Counted from the first letter of the stretch, positions 37,865 through 48,125 are shown. The stretch is DNA of 64,000 bases from Pseudomonadota bacterium (GCA_023387735.1 JAEWHP010000002.1:124001-188000), one strand, 5' to 3'. The notes: generated by a model from the sequence alone, not told the origin. Program-made: numbers and translations.

Positions 37865-38009
37865 TGTTTTTCAGTCAAGGCCGTTGCTGCCTCACGAAAG
37901 GCTGAGGATGTCAGCCAATGCATGCGCGCAGGCTCCGTCTGGCCAGTTTGCGCTTCGCCTCGCAAGCGGTACGATTGGCAAAGAACCGCAAACCGTCGGA
38001 GCAGCGCCG

Positions 38010-38903
38010 ATGTCTTCGTTGTCCAGCAAGCAGGGACCGCGCTATCGCCACATCGCCGGCGAAGCCGAACCCTACGAGACCATCGGCGTCGAGAAACTCA
38101 CCCCGATCATCGGCGCGGAGATTTCCGGCGTCGACATTGCCAAACTCGTTTCGGATGACGCACGCTCCAACCGGCAGATGGACGAAGTCCACCGGGCGCT
38201 CGCCGAAAATCTCGTGATCTTCTTCCGCGACCAGCACATCAGTCCCGACCAGCACCTCGCCTTCGGCCGCAAGTTTGGCGAACTGCACGTCCATCCGGCG
38301 GCGCCCAACGAGGGCGATCCGGCGCTGATGAGGATCTATGCCGACAAGGATTCGCCGCGCGCCAACGGCGAGGGCTGGCACAGCGACGTGTCCTGCGACG
38401 TCGAGCCGCCGATGGGCTCGATCCTCTACATCAAGCAATGCCCGCCGCGCGGCGGCGACACGCTGTTCGCCAACATGTACGCCGCCTATGAGTCGCTGTC
38501 GGACCGCATGAAGACCTATCTCGACGGGCTCACCGCGCTGCACGACGGCGAGCAGACCTATCGCGGCCTCTACGCCAATTACGGCGTCGCCGACCGTCCG
38601 GAATATCCGCGCGCCGAACACCCGGTGGTGCGCACGCATCCGGTGACGGGCAGAAAGGCGCTCTACGTCAACCGCGGCTTCACGCGCTATATCGTCGGCA
38701 TCCCCCGCGACGAGAGCGACGCCATGCTGGCCTATCTTTACCAGCACGCCGAGAATCCATTATTCCAGTGCCGCTTCCGCTGGACCGAAAATGCCATCGC
38801 ATTCTGGGACAACCGCTGCGCCCAGCACCGCGCGATGTGGGACTATTGGCCGCACACGAGATCCGGCACGCGCGTGACGGTGAAGGGGGAGAGGCCGGTT
38901 TAA
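38010..38903 (+). CDS. TauD/TfdA family Fe(II)/2-oxoglutarate dioxygenase
   Basis: This 297-residue enzyme belongs to the family that releases sulfite from taurine or opens herbicide ethers, using iron and 2-oxoglutarate. The iron triad is H124 and D126 in EGWHSDVSCD and H273 in CAQHRAMWDY; the 2-oxoglutarate arginine is in HTRSGTRVTVKGERP. GAEISGVDIAKLV is typical of TauD. I chose the ATG at 38010 because the longer frame adds non-conserved residues from the toxin-antitoxin promoter. The real substrate is open. Confidence 0.85.
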   Translation: MSSLSSKQGPRYRHIAGEAEPYETIGVEKLTPIIGAEISGVDIAKLVSDDARSNRQMDEVHRALAENLVIFFRDQHISPDQHLAFGRKFGELHVHPAAPNEGDPALMRIYADKDSPRANGEGWHSDVSCDVEPPMGSILYIKQCPPRGGDTLFANMYAAYESLSDRMKTYLDGLTALHDGEQTYRGLYANYGVADRPEYPRAEHPVVRTHPVTGRKALYVNRGFTRYIVGIPRDESDAMLAYLYQHAENPLFQCRFRWTENAIAFWDNRCAQHRAMWDYWPHTRSGTRVTVKGERPV

Positions 38904-38905
38904 TT

Positions 38906-38986
38906 TCGTAGGGCGGATTAGCGAAGCGTAATCCGCCATCTCGCGCGCGATGGCGGCGGATTACGCTTCGCTAATCCGCCCTACGA
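38906..38986. repeat. Long perfect inverted repeat (GTAGGGCGGATTAGCGAAGC type)
   Basis: The arms at 38906-38937 and 38955-38986 are perfect 32-base inverse copies around a 17-base centre that is itself partly palindromic (CGCGCGCG). It starts 3 bases after the tauD-like stop. The sister element at 58451-58530 has the same layout with a different filler sequence. Confidence 0.85.
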
Positions 38987-39061
38987 AGATGCTGCGTTGA
39001 CGCCCCGCCGCGACTGCGTCAGTCTTGACCAAAAGCAATAATCAATCCGGAGGTTCGCCCC

Positions 39062-40402
39062 ATGCTCCGCGCAGAAGACAACAAATTCCTCACCGAGAGC
39101 GGTTCGGGGACGGGGATGGGCGAATTGCTGCGCCGGTTCTGGATACCGGTGCTGTTGTCGGCGGAATTGCCTGACGCCGACGGGACGCCGAAGAAGATCG
39201 TCGTCATGGGCGAGGAACTGCTCGCCTTCCGCGATACGCGCGGCGTGGTCGGCGTCATCGATCAATACTGTCCGCACCGCGGTGCCAATCTATGGCTCGG
39301 ACGCAACGAGGAATGCGGCATCCGCTGCGTCTACCACGGCTGGAAGTTCGATACCGACGGCCGCTGCGTCGACATGCCGACCTCCTATCCCGACCTCAAC
39401 GCCAAGGACCTGATCCGCATCAAGTCCTATCCGGTGCGCGAATGGGGCGACATGATCTGGGCCTATATGGGACCGGTCGAGCAGATGCCCGAGTTGCCCG
39501 CGCTCGAGATGGCGCTGGTGCCGCCCTCGCATCGCTATGTCACCAAGAAATGGCAGGACTGCAACTGGGTGCAGGCGGTCGAAGGCTCGATCGACACCGC
39601 GCATTTCACCTTCGCACACCTGTCCTTCGAGAAGGAAGAGAACGAGATCCTCGACATCAAGAAGCACTTCGTGAACCCGCTGACGCGGGTCGCGACGGAT
39701 CACATGCGATGGATCGCCGAGGACCCGCGCCCGGTGATCAAGATCAATCCGCATGATGCCGGTCTCGTCGTCGCCGGTGGACGACTGACCGGAACCGACA
39801 ACATCTACTGGCGCATCGCCCAGTTCCTGATGCCGTTCCACGCCTATGCGCCAAGCTCAATGCCGGGCGAGAACATCTTCGGCCAGAGCTTTGTGCCGGT
39901 CACCGATACCAATTGCTGGATCTACACCTACGCCTGGAATCCGGAACGGCCGCTGACTCAGGCCGAGCGCGACGGCTACGACCGCGGCAACGGCGTCATG
40001 GCCGTGGTCGACGATAACTATGTTCCGCTGCGCAACAAGTCGAACGATTACTTGATCGATCGCAAGCTGCAGAAGACTTCCAGTTACACCGGCATCAAGG
40101 GCGTCTCCGAACAGGACGCCGCCGTGCAGGACAGCCAGGGCCCGATCGCCGACCGCACCCGCGAACATCTCGGCCCGACCGATCTCGGCATCATGCACTT
40201 CCGCAAGCTCGTCATGGACGCCGCCCGCGCGCTGCAGCAGGGCGTGGCGCCGCCGCATCTCAAGCATCAGGACCGCTATGCGGTGCGCTCGGGCGCCTGC
40301 GTCACCAGCAAGGCCAAGGACCTGACCGCGGTCATGATCGAGCGCTTCGGCGATCCCGCGGGCTATGTCGGGCACCGGGGGCGAAACGCGGCGGCGGAGT
40401 AG
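39062..40402 (+). CDS. Rieske-type aromatic ring hydroxylating oxygenase, alpha subunit
   Basis: This 446-residue protein has a Rieske [2Fe-2S] domain with ligands C70, H72, C89 and H92 (CPHRGANLW and RCVYHGW), then a catalytic domain with the mononuclear-iron motif VEGSIDTAHFTFAHLSF. It is closest in pattern to the phthalate-4,5-dioxygenase/vanillate demethylase group, which has only alpha subunits. GGAGG precedes the ATG. No reductase gene lies beside it, so it relies on a partner from elsewhere. The substrate is unknown. Confidence 0.88.
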   Translation: MLRAEDNKFLTESGSGTGMGELLRRFWIPVLLSAELPDADGTPKKIVVMGEELLAFRDTRGVVGVIDQYCPHRGANLWLGRNEECGIRCVYHGWKFDTDGRCVDMPTSYPDLNAKDLIRIKSYPVREWGDMIWAYMGPVEQMPELPALEMALVPPSHRYVTKKWQDCNWVQAVEGSIDTAHFTFAHLSFEKEENEILDIKKHFVNPLTRVATDHMRWIAEDPRPVIKINPHDAGLVVAGGRLTGTDNIYWRIAQFLMPFHAYAPSSMPGENIFGQSFVPVTDTNCWIYTYAWNPERPLTQAERDGYDRGNGVMAVVDDNYVPLRNKSNDYLIDRKLQKTSSYTGIKGVSEQDAAVQDSQGPIADRTREHLGPTDLGIMHFRKLVMDAARALQQGVAPPHLKHQDRYAVRSGACVTSKAKDLTAVMIERFGDPAGYVGHRGRNAAAE

Positions 40403-40422
40403 CTAGGAGGCCAGCTAGCTTT

Positions 40423-40504
40423 CGTCATTCCGGGGCGATGCGAAGCATCGAACCCGGAATCTCGAGATTCCGGGTCTGGTCCTTCGGACCATCCCGGAAT
40501 GACG
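40423..40504. repeat. Intergenic palindromic repeat (GTCATTCCGGGGC type, short form)
   Basis: CGTCATTCCGGGGCGATGCG opens it and CCATCCCGGAATGACGG closes it, with inner hairpins GGAATCTCGAGATTCC and GGTCCTTCGGACC. It is nearly identical to 34480-34561. It lies between the convergent oxygenase and antiporter genes. Confidence 0.8.
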
Positions 40505-40529
40505 GGCTCGGCTGGAAAGCCGGACGCGC

Positions 40530-42137
40530 CTACAACGGAATCTTCCGATACTCCCGGTTGCTCAGGCTGGCCTCCTCCAGATCCAGGTCGCGCTCGATCC
40601 GCCGCCTGGTTTCGTCGGTGATCTTGCCGTCGCGCAGCAGCGCGTGGATGAACACGCGCTCGGAGGCAATCAGTTCGCGGGTCAGCGCGGTACCGGCCGC
40701 CGAGATGTCGTGACCGTTGGGGTCGAGCGAATCCGGAAGCTGGTTGCTGCGGATGTCGTGCCGTGCGCGCAACAGCTTGACGACCTCGTCGGAGAGTTCG
40801 CGGTCGTCAGTGATGGCATCGAGCGACTTCAGCGCGGCATGAAGCGCCTCGCGCCGCGCCGCGATTTCGGATTCATGTTCCGCGATATATTCCTTACGGC
40901 CGTCCCCGGCGAGGCCGAGCCATCGCACCACCAGCGGCAAGCTCGAGCCAAGCCCGACGAGCGTGATGAAGATGACGCCGAAGGCGACGAACAGGATCAT
41001 GTCGCGATAAGGGAAGCCTTCACCGCCCGGCAGCGCGAGCGGCAGAGCGAGTGCGGCAGCGAGCGACACCGCGCCGCGCACGCCGGTGAAGCCCAGCACG
41101 AACGTGACCCGCCAGGATGGCGCCGGATCCCGTTCACGCAATCGCTTGCTCAGGACGCGGGGCAGGTAGACTGCAGGGTAGACCCAGGCGAATCGGGCGA
41201 TGATGACGATGACGACGACCAGTGCCGTCGTGAACATGATTTCCTGGACCGGAAACGCCTTGGACTTCTCGAATACCTGCCGCATCTGGAATCCGGTCAG
41301 CAGGAACAGCATGCCCTCGACTAGAAAGATCACGAGGTCCCAGAAGAAAATGCCTTGCAGGCGGGTCGCTGCGGAAATCAGCAGCGGTCCGTTCCAGCTC
41401 ATGTAGAGCCCGCAGGCGACGGTTGCGATCACGCCGGAACCGCCGAGGTGTTCGGGGATCCAGAAAGCGAGGTAGGGCGTCAGGAGCGACAGCGTGATCT
41501 CGATCTGCGGATCCCGCGTGCCGTGCCGTGCGCGCAGGGAGAGCCAGCCGATCGCGAGCCCGAACAGGATCTCGCAGACGACGATGACCGCGAAGGTGCC
41601 GGTGGCCTTTGGCAGCGAGAACAGTCCGGTCGAAATCGCTGCCACCGCGAACCGGTAGAGGATCAATGCCGTGGCGTCGTTGGCGAGCCCTTCGCCCTCG
41701 AGTACGATGAGGATGCGGCGCGGCATGCCCAGTTTCCGGGCAATTGCCAGCGGTGCCACCACGTCCGGCGGGGCGACGATCGCGCCCAGCAGGAATCCGA
41801 CGCTCCAGGGCAGTCCGATAAGGTAATGCGTCGCGGCGGCGACCATGAAGGCCGTGAAGATCACGCAGCCCACTGCCAGCAGTATGATCGGCCGGAGATT
41901 GGATTTGAATTCGCGCCAGCTCATGGCGACGCTCGCCGAATAGATCAGCGGCGGCAACACCATCAGCAGCACGATTTCGGGCGGCAGTTCCACGACCGGC
42001 ATGCCGGGCACGAAAGCGAGGGCAATGCCGGCGACCATCAGCAGGATGGCCGGCGCGACGTTGATCCGCCGCGCCAAGAGCGTGGTGCCGGCCAGCACCG
42101 CCAGCAGGATCAAGAAAATCTGAAATTTGGCTTCCAT
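40530..42137 (-). CDS. CPA1 family Na+/H+ antiporter
   Basis: This 535-residue inner-membrane protein has about 12 helices and a 120-residue charged C-terminal tail. GAIVAPPDVVAPLAIARKLG and EGEGLANDATALILYRFAVA contain the paired acidic residues of the NhaP/NHE ion-transport core. TGVRGAVSLAAALALPL is also characteristic. AAGGGGGG lies upstream of the ATG at 42137, which supports it over 42155. Confidence 0.9.
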   Translation of the reverse strand: MEAKFQIFLILLAVLAGTTLLARRINVAPAILLMVAGIALAFVPGMPVVELPPEIVLLMVLPPLIYSASVAMSWREFKSNLRPIILLAVGCVIFTAFMVAAATHYLIGLPWSVGFLLGAIVAPPDVVAPLAIARKLGMPRRILIVLEGEGLANDATALILYRFAVAAISTGLFSLPKATGTFAVIVVCEILFGLAIGWLSLRARHGTRDPQIEITLSLLTPYLAFWIPEHLGGSGVIATVACGLYMSWNGPLLISAATRLQGIFFWDLVIFLVEGMLFLLTGFQMRQVFEKSKAFPVQEIMFTTALVVVIVIIARFAWVYPAVYLPRVLSKRLRERDPAPSWRVTFVLGFTGVRGAVSLAAALALPLALPGGEGFPYRDMILFVAFGVIFITLVGLGSSLPLVVRWLGLAGDGRKEYIAEHESEIAARREALHAALKSLDAITDDRELSDEVVKLLRARHDIRSNQLPDSLDPNGHDISAAGTALTRELIASERVFIHALLRDGKITDETRRRIERDLDLEEASLSNREYRKIPL

Positions 42138-42317
42138 GACAGCCCCCCTTCGCAAGGAAAATCCGCGAGGTCAATTGCGGAGGGAGGCTGCCCATGGATG
42201 CGGCGCCATCGGTTTCAGGCCGTCTCTGACAAATTTATAACCGACGCCCGAGAACTCGCCGGATCATTGCCCGTACCAGCCGAGAGCCTGCGGATGCAGG
42301 TGCGACGGCTCGTAATT

Positions 42318-42692
42318 CTACTCGCGCAGATCGTAGCGGTACGATTTCGAAACGATCTTCCAGCCGTCGTTCAGCTTCATCGCCACCAGATAGTCGGTGA
42401 AGTAACGCGGCGGCAGCTGGCAGCGCACCTTGATGAAGGCGGTCTGGTCATCGGAGCGATCGATCGTGACGATGAAATCCTCGCGCGGTTTTCCTTCCGC
42501 CTTTGCCGACGGCCGCTTGCGCACGCGGTCGAGCCAGTTCGGCACCGTCAGCACCTGCAATTCGCCCTTCTCCAGCCAGCGCAAATCGGCCGACGAATCG
42601 AACATTGCACCGAGCTTGTCGGCATCGCCTTCATACAGGCCATCGAAGTAGTTCTTGACCACGGCTTCCACGGTCGATCGGTCGTGACTCAC
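42318..42692 (-). CDS. Putative lumazine-binding / NTF2-like protein
   Basis: This 124-residue protein begins with GTG at 42692 after GGGAGGAATT. STVEAVVKNYFDGLYEGDAD, LGAMFDSSADLRWLEKGEL and LVAMKLNDGWKIVSKSYRYD match the lumazine-binding-like NTF2 superfamily, in which a cone-shaped fold binds small ligands or acts as an isomerase-like scaffold. The specific role is unknown. It is divergent from the GFA gene, with 101 bases between starts. Confidence 0.8.
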   Translation of the reverse strand: MSHDRSTVEAVVKNYFDGLYEGDADKLGAMFDSSADLRWLEKGELQVLTVPNWLDRVRKRPSAKAEGKPREDFIVTIDRSDDQTAFIKVRCQLPPRYFTDYLVAMKLNDGWKIVSKSYRYDLRE

Positions 42693-42793
42693 GGCAATTC
42701 CTCCCGGCGAAAAGAAATTTGTTCGGTTGAATTAAGCCACGAACGCGTTGATTGCGCTATGGGTGACTTCATCACAGGTGCGAGGGACTGGAC

Positions 42794-43222
42794 GTGACGG
42801 GTTCACTGAAATCGAATGCTCGCATTCTGGTCGGAGAATGCTACTGCCGCGCGGTGGGCTATGCCGTGGCTGACGAATTCGCCTACGCGATGAACTGCCA
42901 TTGCTCGAACTGCCGGCGCACCACCGGCGCAGCGTTCAAGCCTTTCGCCGGCATCGCGCGCGACAGGCTCAGTGTCACCAGGGGCGAAACCAACCTCAAG
43001 ACTTATGGCGACGAGGCGAACCACAACGCGCATTGCGAGCGCTGCGGGTCGTTACTCTACTCCGTGGTGCGCGACGGCGCCTTTGTCCATGTCGCCATGG
43101 GCACGCTGGTCGACGTTCCCTCGATCCGCCCGACGGCTCACATCTTCACAGGCTCGAAGGCGCCCTGGTTTGCGATCATCGACGATCTGCCGCAATATCA
43201 CGAACATGTCGTGTCAGGCTGA
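42794..43222 (+). CDS. GFA family protein (glutathione-dependent formaldehyde-activating fold)
   Basis: This 142-residue protein has the zinc-binding cysteine pattern of the family: CYC near the N-terminus, NCHCSNCRRTTGAAF and HCERCGSLLYS. The name comes from one enzyme that condenses formaldehyde with glutathione, but most relatives have no proven activity. The start is GTG at 42794, preceded by GAGGGACTGG. No formaldehyde genes are nearby. Confidence 0.87.
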   Translation: MTGSLKSNARILVGECYCRAVGYAVADEFAYAMNCHCSNCRRTTGAAFKPFAGIARDRLSVTRGETNLKTYGDEANHNAHCERCGSLLYSVVRDGAFVHVAMGTLVDVPSIRPTAHIFTGSKAPWFAIIDDLPQYHEHVVSG

Positions 43223-43453
43223 GTACCAAATGCGGGGAATAGAAGCCCGCCGCCGGGGGGCGATATGCGGTCGGGAACCCGGCCGGAAAACGTGATCCCG
43301 CGTTGGGCGAACCGCCGGGGCGCTGGGCCGACTAACGAAGAGAAAAAGAGTGCGATTCACGTCCGCGTGGATCGTGACGTAACTCACAAAGTCCGGCTGC
43401 TGCCTCTGATAGGCAGTCCGGTGTGGTAGAAAGTGCGAGGCTCCGGAAGTGTC

Positions 43454-45271
43454 ATGGTTAAATCTGGATCTTTAGGATTGTTTCGATGGATGCTGGCGGC
43501 GGCGGCATCCCTGTTGGTCTGCGGGCCGGCTCTTGCCGAAAAGCGCGTGGCGCTGGTGCTGGGCAACTCCGCCTACCAGAATGTCGCACCGCTCTCCAAT
43601 CCGGTTAACGATAGCACCAGGATCGCAGCGACGCTGAAAGAAGCCGGCTTCGATGTCGTCGATTCCCGCCGGGATCTCTCCGCCATCGACACACGGCGCG
43701 CGCTGCGCGACTTTGCCGACCGCGCCCGCGATGCCGATATCGCCGTCGTCTATTACGCCGGCCACGGCATCGAGGTAGACGGCGGAAACTACCTGATCCC
43801 GGTGGACGCAAAGCTGGAACGCGACACCGACGTCTATGACGAGGCACTGTCGCTCGACCGCATCCTGGTCGCGATGGAGCCGGCCAAGAAATTGCGTCTG
43901 GTGATCCTCGACGCCTGCCGCGATAATCCGTTTTCCAGGACCATGAAGCGGACGGTGGCTTCGCGCGCGATCGGGCAGGGTCTGGCCAAGGTCGAGCCGA
44001 CCAGCCCGAACGTCCTGATCGCCTATTCGGCCAAGGCGGGTTCGACGGCCGCCGACGGCGACGGCAAGAACAGCCCGTTCACGGCAGCGCTGTCGCACCA
44101 TTTGACGAAGCCCGGGCTGGATGTGCGCCGCGCATTCGGCTTTATCCGCGACGATGTGCTGAAGACCACCGGCAACAAGCAGGAACCCTTCGTGTACGGC
44201 TCGCTCGGCGGCGAAGACGTGCCGCTGGTGCCCGCCGCGGTCGCCCCGGTGGCACCCGCGCTCAACGCGCAGGCCGAAGCCCGCCGCGATTACGAACTGG
44301 CGCTGCAGATTGGCAACAGGAGCGCGCTCAGGGCGTTCCTCGCGCAGTACCCTGACGGTTTCTACGCAAGCCTTGCCAAGCTTCAGCTCGACAAGATCGC
44401 CGCCGAAGAAACCCGCGTCGCCGCGACCGAGAAGGCGCGGCTGGCCGAGCAGGAGCGGGCGCGGCTCGCCGCCGAGGGCGCCCAGAAGGCGCAGCAGGCG
44501 AAGGCCGAAGCCGAAGCGAAAGCCGCCGAGCAAGCCCGGATCGCGGCCGAGAAGGCCAAGCAGGTGGCCCAGGACCAGGCCGCTGCAGCCGAACAAAAGC
44601 GCGCTGCTACCGAAAAGGCTGCCGCCGAGAAGGCTGCTGCCGACAAGGTCACCGCGGACAAGGCTGCGAGCGACAAGGCCGTGACGGTGGCCGCCCTCGA
44701 TGCAGGACCGCCCCAGGCTGACGTCACCAAGTCGGTGCAGTCCGAACTGCGCCGCGTCGGATGCCTCACCGGCTCGACCGACGGCAATTGGAACGCCGCT
44801 TCGCAGCGTTCGTTGACGCAGTTCAACCGTTACGCCGGCACCAGACTCGACACCAAGGTGGCTTCGACCGATGCGCTCGACACCATCAAGCTGAAGTCGG
44901 CGCGGGTGTGCCCCCTGGTCTGCGAGCACGGCTACAAGGCAGACGGCGAGCGCTGCACGAGGATCACCTGCGCCGCGGGCTCGTTCCTCAACGACAATAA
45001 TGAGTGTGAGAAGCGCCGCGAGAAGAAGCCGGTCGCCAAACGCGATGCCGACGATCGTCGGGAGCGCGCGCGCCAGGTTCGCGGGCGGCCCCAATCCATC
45101 CCGGGCCTCCCCGAGTCGGGCGGCGTCAACCGTCGCGCGTCGGCAGGAGGATCGGGCCAGTTCGTTTGCGACGCGGGCGGCTGCCGGCCGGTTAGGCGTG
45201 GCTGTCGCATCGACTATCAGGGTGGCTCACCCCGCAGCGGCTCCGGCGGCAACGTGGAAGTCTGCAACTGA
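43454..45271 (+). CDS. Secreted caspase-like protease (peptidase C14) with coiled coil and cysteine-rich tail
   Basis: This 605-residue protein starts with a signal peptide (RWMLAAAASLLVCGPALA, cleaved before EKRVAL). The caspase p20-like domain (about 28-250) has its catalytic histidine H104 in YYAGHGIEVDG and cysteine C155 in ILDACRDNPF. A long Ala/Glu/Lys-rich coiled coil follows (about 310-410), then a peptidoglycan-binding-like segment (VQSELRRVGCLTGSTDG onward) and a cysteine-rich tail with CPLVCEHGYKADGERC. Periplasmic or surface action is inferred from the signal peptide. GGAAG precedes the chosen ATG at 43454. Such bacterial caspase homologues are of unknown function. Confidence 0.85.
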   Translation: MVKSGSLGLFRWMLAAAASLLVCGPALAEKRVALVLGNSAYQNVAPLSNPVNDSTRIAATLKEAGFDVVDSRRDLSAIDTRRALRDFADRARDADIAVVYYAGHGIEVDGGNYLIPVDAKLERDTDVYDEALSLDRILVAMEPAKKLRLVILDACRDNPFSRTMKRTVASRAIGQGLAKVEPTSPNVLIAYSAKAGSTAADGDGKNSPFTAALSHHLTKPGLDVRRAFGFIRDDVLKTTGNKQEPFVYGSLGGEDVPLVPAAVAPVAPALNAQAEARRDYELALQIGNRSALRAFLAQYPDGFYASLAKLQLDKIAAEETRVAATEKARLAEQERARLAAEGAQKAQQAKAEAEAKAAEQARIAAEKAKQVAQDQAAAAEQKRAATEKAAAEKAAADKVTADKAASDKAVTVAALDAGPPQADVTKSVQSELRRVGCLTGSTDGNWNAASQRSLTQFNRYAGTRLDTKVASTDALDTIKLKSARVCPLVCEHGYKADGERCTRITCAAGSFLNDNNECEKRREKKPVAKRDADDRRERARQVRGRPQSIPGLPESGGVNRRASAGGSGQFVCDAGGCRPVRRGCRIDYQGGSPRSGSGGNVEVCN

Positions 45272-45308
45272 GAGCGGTCACGGCACCATCGAGATTTCCC
45301 TCGGGCCG

Positions 45309-45989
45309 CTAGATCGCACTGGCGGCGATGTTGACCATCAGTGCAAGCAGTGCGGTGTTGAACACGAACGAGATGATGCCGTGCACGGTCGCGGTGCGGC
45401 GGATGATCCTGTCGGTGATGCCGACGTCGGAAACCTGCGCGGTCATGCCGATCACGAACGAGAAGTAGACGAAGTCCCAGTAATCCGCCTCGACATGCGT
45501 CTCGCCGCTCGGAAACTGCAGGCCGCCGGGCTTTTCGCTGCGATAGAATTCGTGCGCGTAGTGCAGCGCGAACGAGGTGTGAACCAGCGTCCATGACAGC
45601 GCGATGGTGACGATCGCGAGGATCAGCCCGGCGGGGTTGCCCTTCGAGGCGCCGAGTTCGAACACGATGGCCGCGAGGCTGGCAAAGGCGCCGAGCGCGG
45701 TGAGCAGCAGCAGCACGAAACGCCCGTCGTCCTGCAGCACGGCGTTGCGGCGGATATAGGCGACGCCGGAGCGCAGCATCATGCTGTAGGCGAGCACGAG
45801 ATACAGGGTGGCGAATGCATCCCAGCCGATAACGAGACGGGTCACCAGCCGCCTTGTATCGGGCAGCAGCAGGAAAACGGCGATGCCGGCCGCTATCGCA
45901 ATGAAGGTCCGCGGTCTCGCGTAGACGACGCGGACCGGCAGCGGCCAGTTGCGGAAACGAACAAGGTGATCCTCGAATTCCTTGTTCAT
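45309..45989 (-). CDS. DUF1345 integral membrane protein
   Basis: This 226-residue protein has about six membrane helices, ending with FVFNTALLALMVNIAASAI. The segments WDFVYFSFVIGMTAQVSDVG and HTSFALHYAHEFYR are diagnostic for DUF1345. Its function has not been defined. It is transcribed toward the caspase-like gene and follows the polyprenyl synthase on the same strand. Confidence 0.85.
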   Translation of the reverse strand: MNKEFEDHLVRFRNWPLPVRVVYARPRTFIAIAAGIAVFLLLPDTRRLVTRLVIGWDAFATLYLVLAYSMMLRSGVAYIRRNAVLQDDGRFVLLLLTALGAFASLAAIVFELGASKGNPAGLILAIVTIALSWTLVHTSFALHYAHEFYRSEKPGGLQFPSGETHVEADYWDFVYFSFVIGMTAQVSDVGITDRIIRRTATVHGIISFVFNTALLALMVNIAASAI

Positions 45990-46008
45990 CCCGCGCCTAT
46001 GATCGGGG

Positions 46009-46929
46009 TCAGTTCTTGCGCTCCGCGACGAAGCGTGCGGCAGCCCGCAGGATATCGCCCTTGGCGCCGAACACCGAAAGTGCCGAATCCGCCCGCGCCA
46101 GCAGGTCGTTCACGCGCTGTCTGGCGCCGTCGATCCCGAGCTGGGTAACGAAGGTGGTCTTCCCGAGCGCGGCATCGGCGCCGGCCGGCTTGCCGAGGGC
46201 GGCGGCGTCGCCTTCGACGTCGAGCAGGTCGTCGGCGATCTGGAAGGCCTCGCCGAGTGCGCGGCCGTAATCGTCGAGCGCCTGGTATTCCTTGTCCGTG
46301 GACTGGCCGAGGATGGCGCCGGCGATGCAGCCATAGCGCAGCAGCGCGCCGGTCTTCATTTGCTGCAGCCGCGCCACGTCGACCGGCTCGCGGTCGCCGA
46401 ACCGGCCTTCGCCGGCGAGGTCGAGGATCTGGCCGCCGACCATGCCGCCAATGCCGGACGCCCGCGCCAGCGCCCGCGTCAGCAGCAGGCGGACATTGGC
46501 ATCCCTGTGGATCTCGTCGCGGGTGACGATGTCGAATGCCAGCGTCAGCAACGCGTCGCCGGCAAGGATCGCGGTGGCGTCGTCGGTCTTCTTGTGCAGC
46601 GTGGGCCGGCCGCGGCGCAGGTCGCTGTTGTCCATCGCCGGCAGGTCGTCATGGATCAGGGAATAGCAATGGATGCATTCCAGCGCGGCGCCGACCAAAA
46701 GGCCCGCGTCGCGCGGAACGCCGAACACGGCGGAACTTTCCACCACCAGAAAAGGGCGCAGCCGCTTTCCGCCATTGAGGCTGGAGTAGCGCATGGCGTC
46801 CATCAGCCGCTTCGGCCGGGCGATCTCGTCGGGCAGCAGCGTGTCGGACAAAAGCTTCGCCAGCAGCGCTTCGGTGTCTTCCGCGGTCTGGTCCAGTCGT
46901 TTGGAAAAATCGGCAGTGGCGGTCGTCAT
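46009..46929 (-). CDS. Polyprenyl (farnesyl/geranylgeranyl) diphosphate synthase
   Basis: This 306-residue enzyme condenses isopentenyl units to a C15 or C20 chain. The first aspartate-rich motif DDLPAMD and the second DDLLD are present, with NGGKRLRPFLVVESSAVFG and GGMVGGQILDLAGE characteristic of the IspA group. The product length is uncertain from sequence; farnesyl diphosphate is most likely. I chose the ATG at 46929; the frame continues to 46962. Confidence 0.9.
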   Translation of the reverse strand: MTTATADFSKRLDQTAEDTEALLAKLLSDTLLPDEIARPKRLMDAMRYSSLNGGKRLRPFLVVESSAVFGVPRDAGLLVGAALECIHCYSLIHDDLPAMDNSDLRRGRPTLHKKTDDATAILAGDALLTLAFDIVTRDEIHRDANVRLLLTRALARASGIGGMVGGQILDLAGEGRFGDREPVDVARLQQMKTGALLRYGCIAGAILGQSTDKEYQALDDYGRALGEAFQIADDLLDVEGDAAALGKPAGADAALGKTTFVTQLGIDGARQRVNDLLARADSALSVFGAKGDILRAAARFVAERKN

Positions 46930-47041
46930 CAAGAATAGCTCCAGATCGAGTTGGCCGGACAATCGTTGATGACAACGGCTTCGTCAATTCCATGACCTCG
47001 GTCACAGCGCCCTAAAAGTGCTGGAAAACGCGCGGAATATC

Positions 47042-47782
<741 letters not shown>

Positions 47783-47939
47783 GCCAATTTTCGGCCAATT
47801 TAACCGCTGGCTGGCCTAGCTTTACGCCATGCCATCCTCTATAAGCGCGACCTTATCGGCATCGCAGCCCGTGCGCGAACGCGTGTGGCGCGCCGTCCGA
47901 CTTGGACGATGCCTCCAACAACACCCCTAGAGGACCGTT

Positions 47940-48125
47940 ATGGCCGTTCCCAGAAGAAAAACATCGCCCTCGCGGCGTGGCATGCGCCGCTCGGCGGACG
48001 CGCTGAAAAAGCCGACCTATGCCGAGGACAAGGATTCCGGCGAACTCCGCCGTCCGCACCACCTCGACCTGAAGACCGGCATGTACAAGGGCCGTCAGGT
48101 TCTCAAGGCGAAGAAGGAATCCTGA
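47940..48125 (+). CDS. rpmF: Ribosomal protein L32
   Basis: This 61-residue basic protein begins MAVPRRKTSPSRRGMRRSAD and ends with the family's LKTGMYKGRQVLKAKKE. It lacks the paired cysteines of the zinc-binding L32 type, as expected for Alphaproteobacteria. GAGGA precedes the ATG. It is followed by a stable hairpin at 48139-48163. Confidence 0.96.
   Translation: MAVPRRKTSPSRRGMRRSADALKKPTYAEDKDSGELRRPHHLDLKTGMYKGRQVLKAKKES

Noticed and set aside
37842..38009. N-terminal extension of the TauD-like protein
   Set aside because: The frame is open, but it overlaps the divergent toxin-antitoxin control region and its residues do not resemble the family; the ATG at 38010 gives the usual length.
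42794..43222. GFA-family gene considered as a true formaldehyde-activating enzyme
   Set aside because: The cysteine pattern supports the fold only; no formaldehyde oxidation genes adjoin it, so no catalytic role is claimed.
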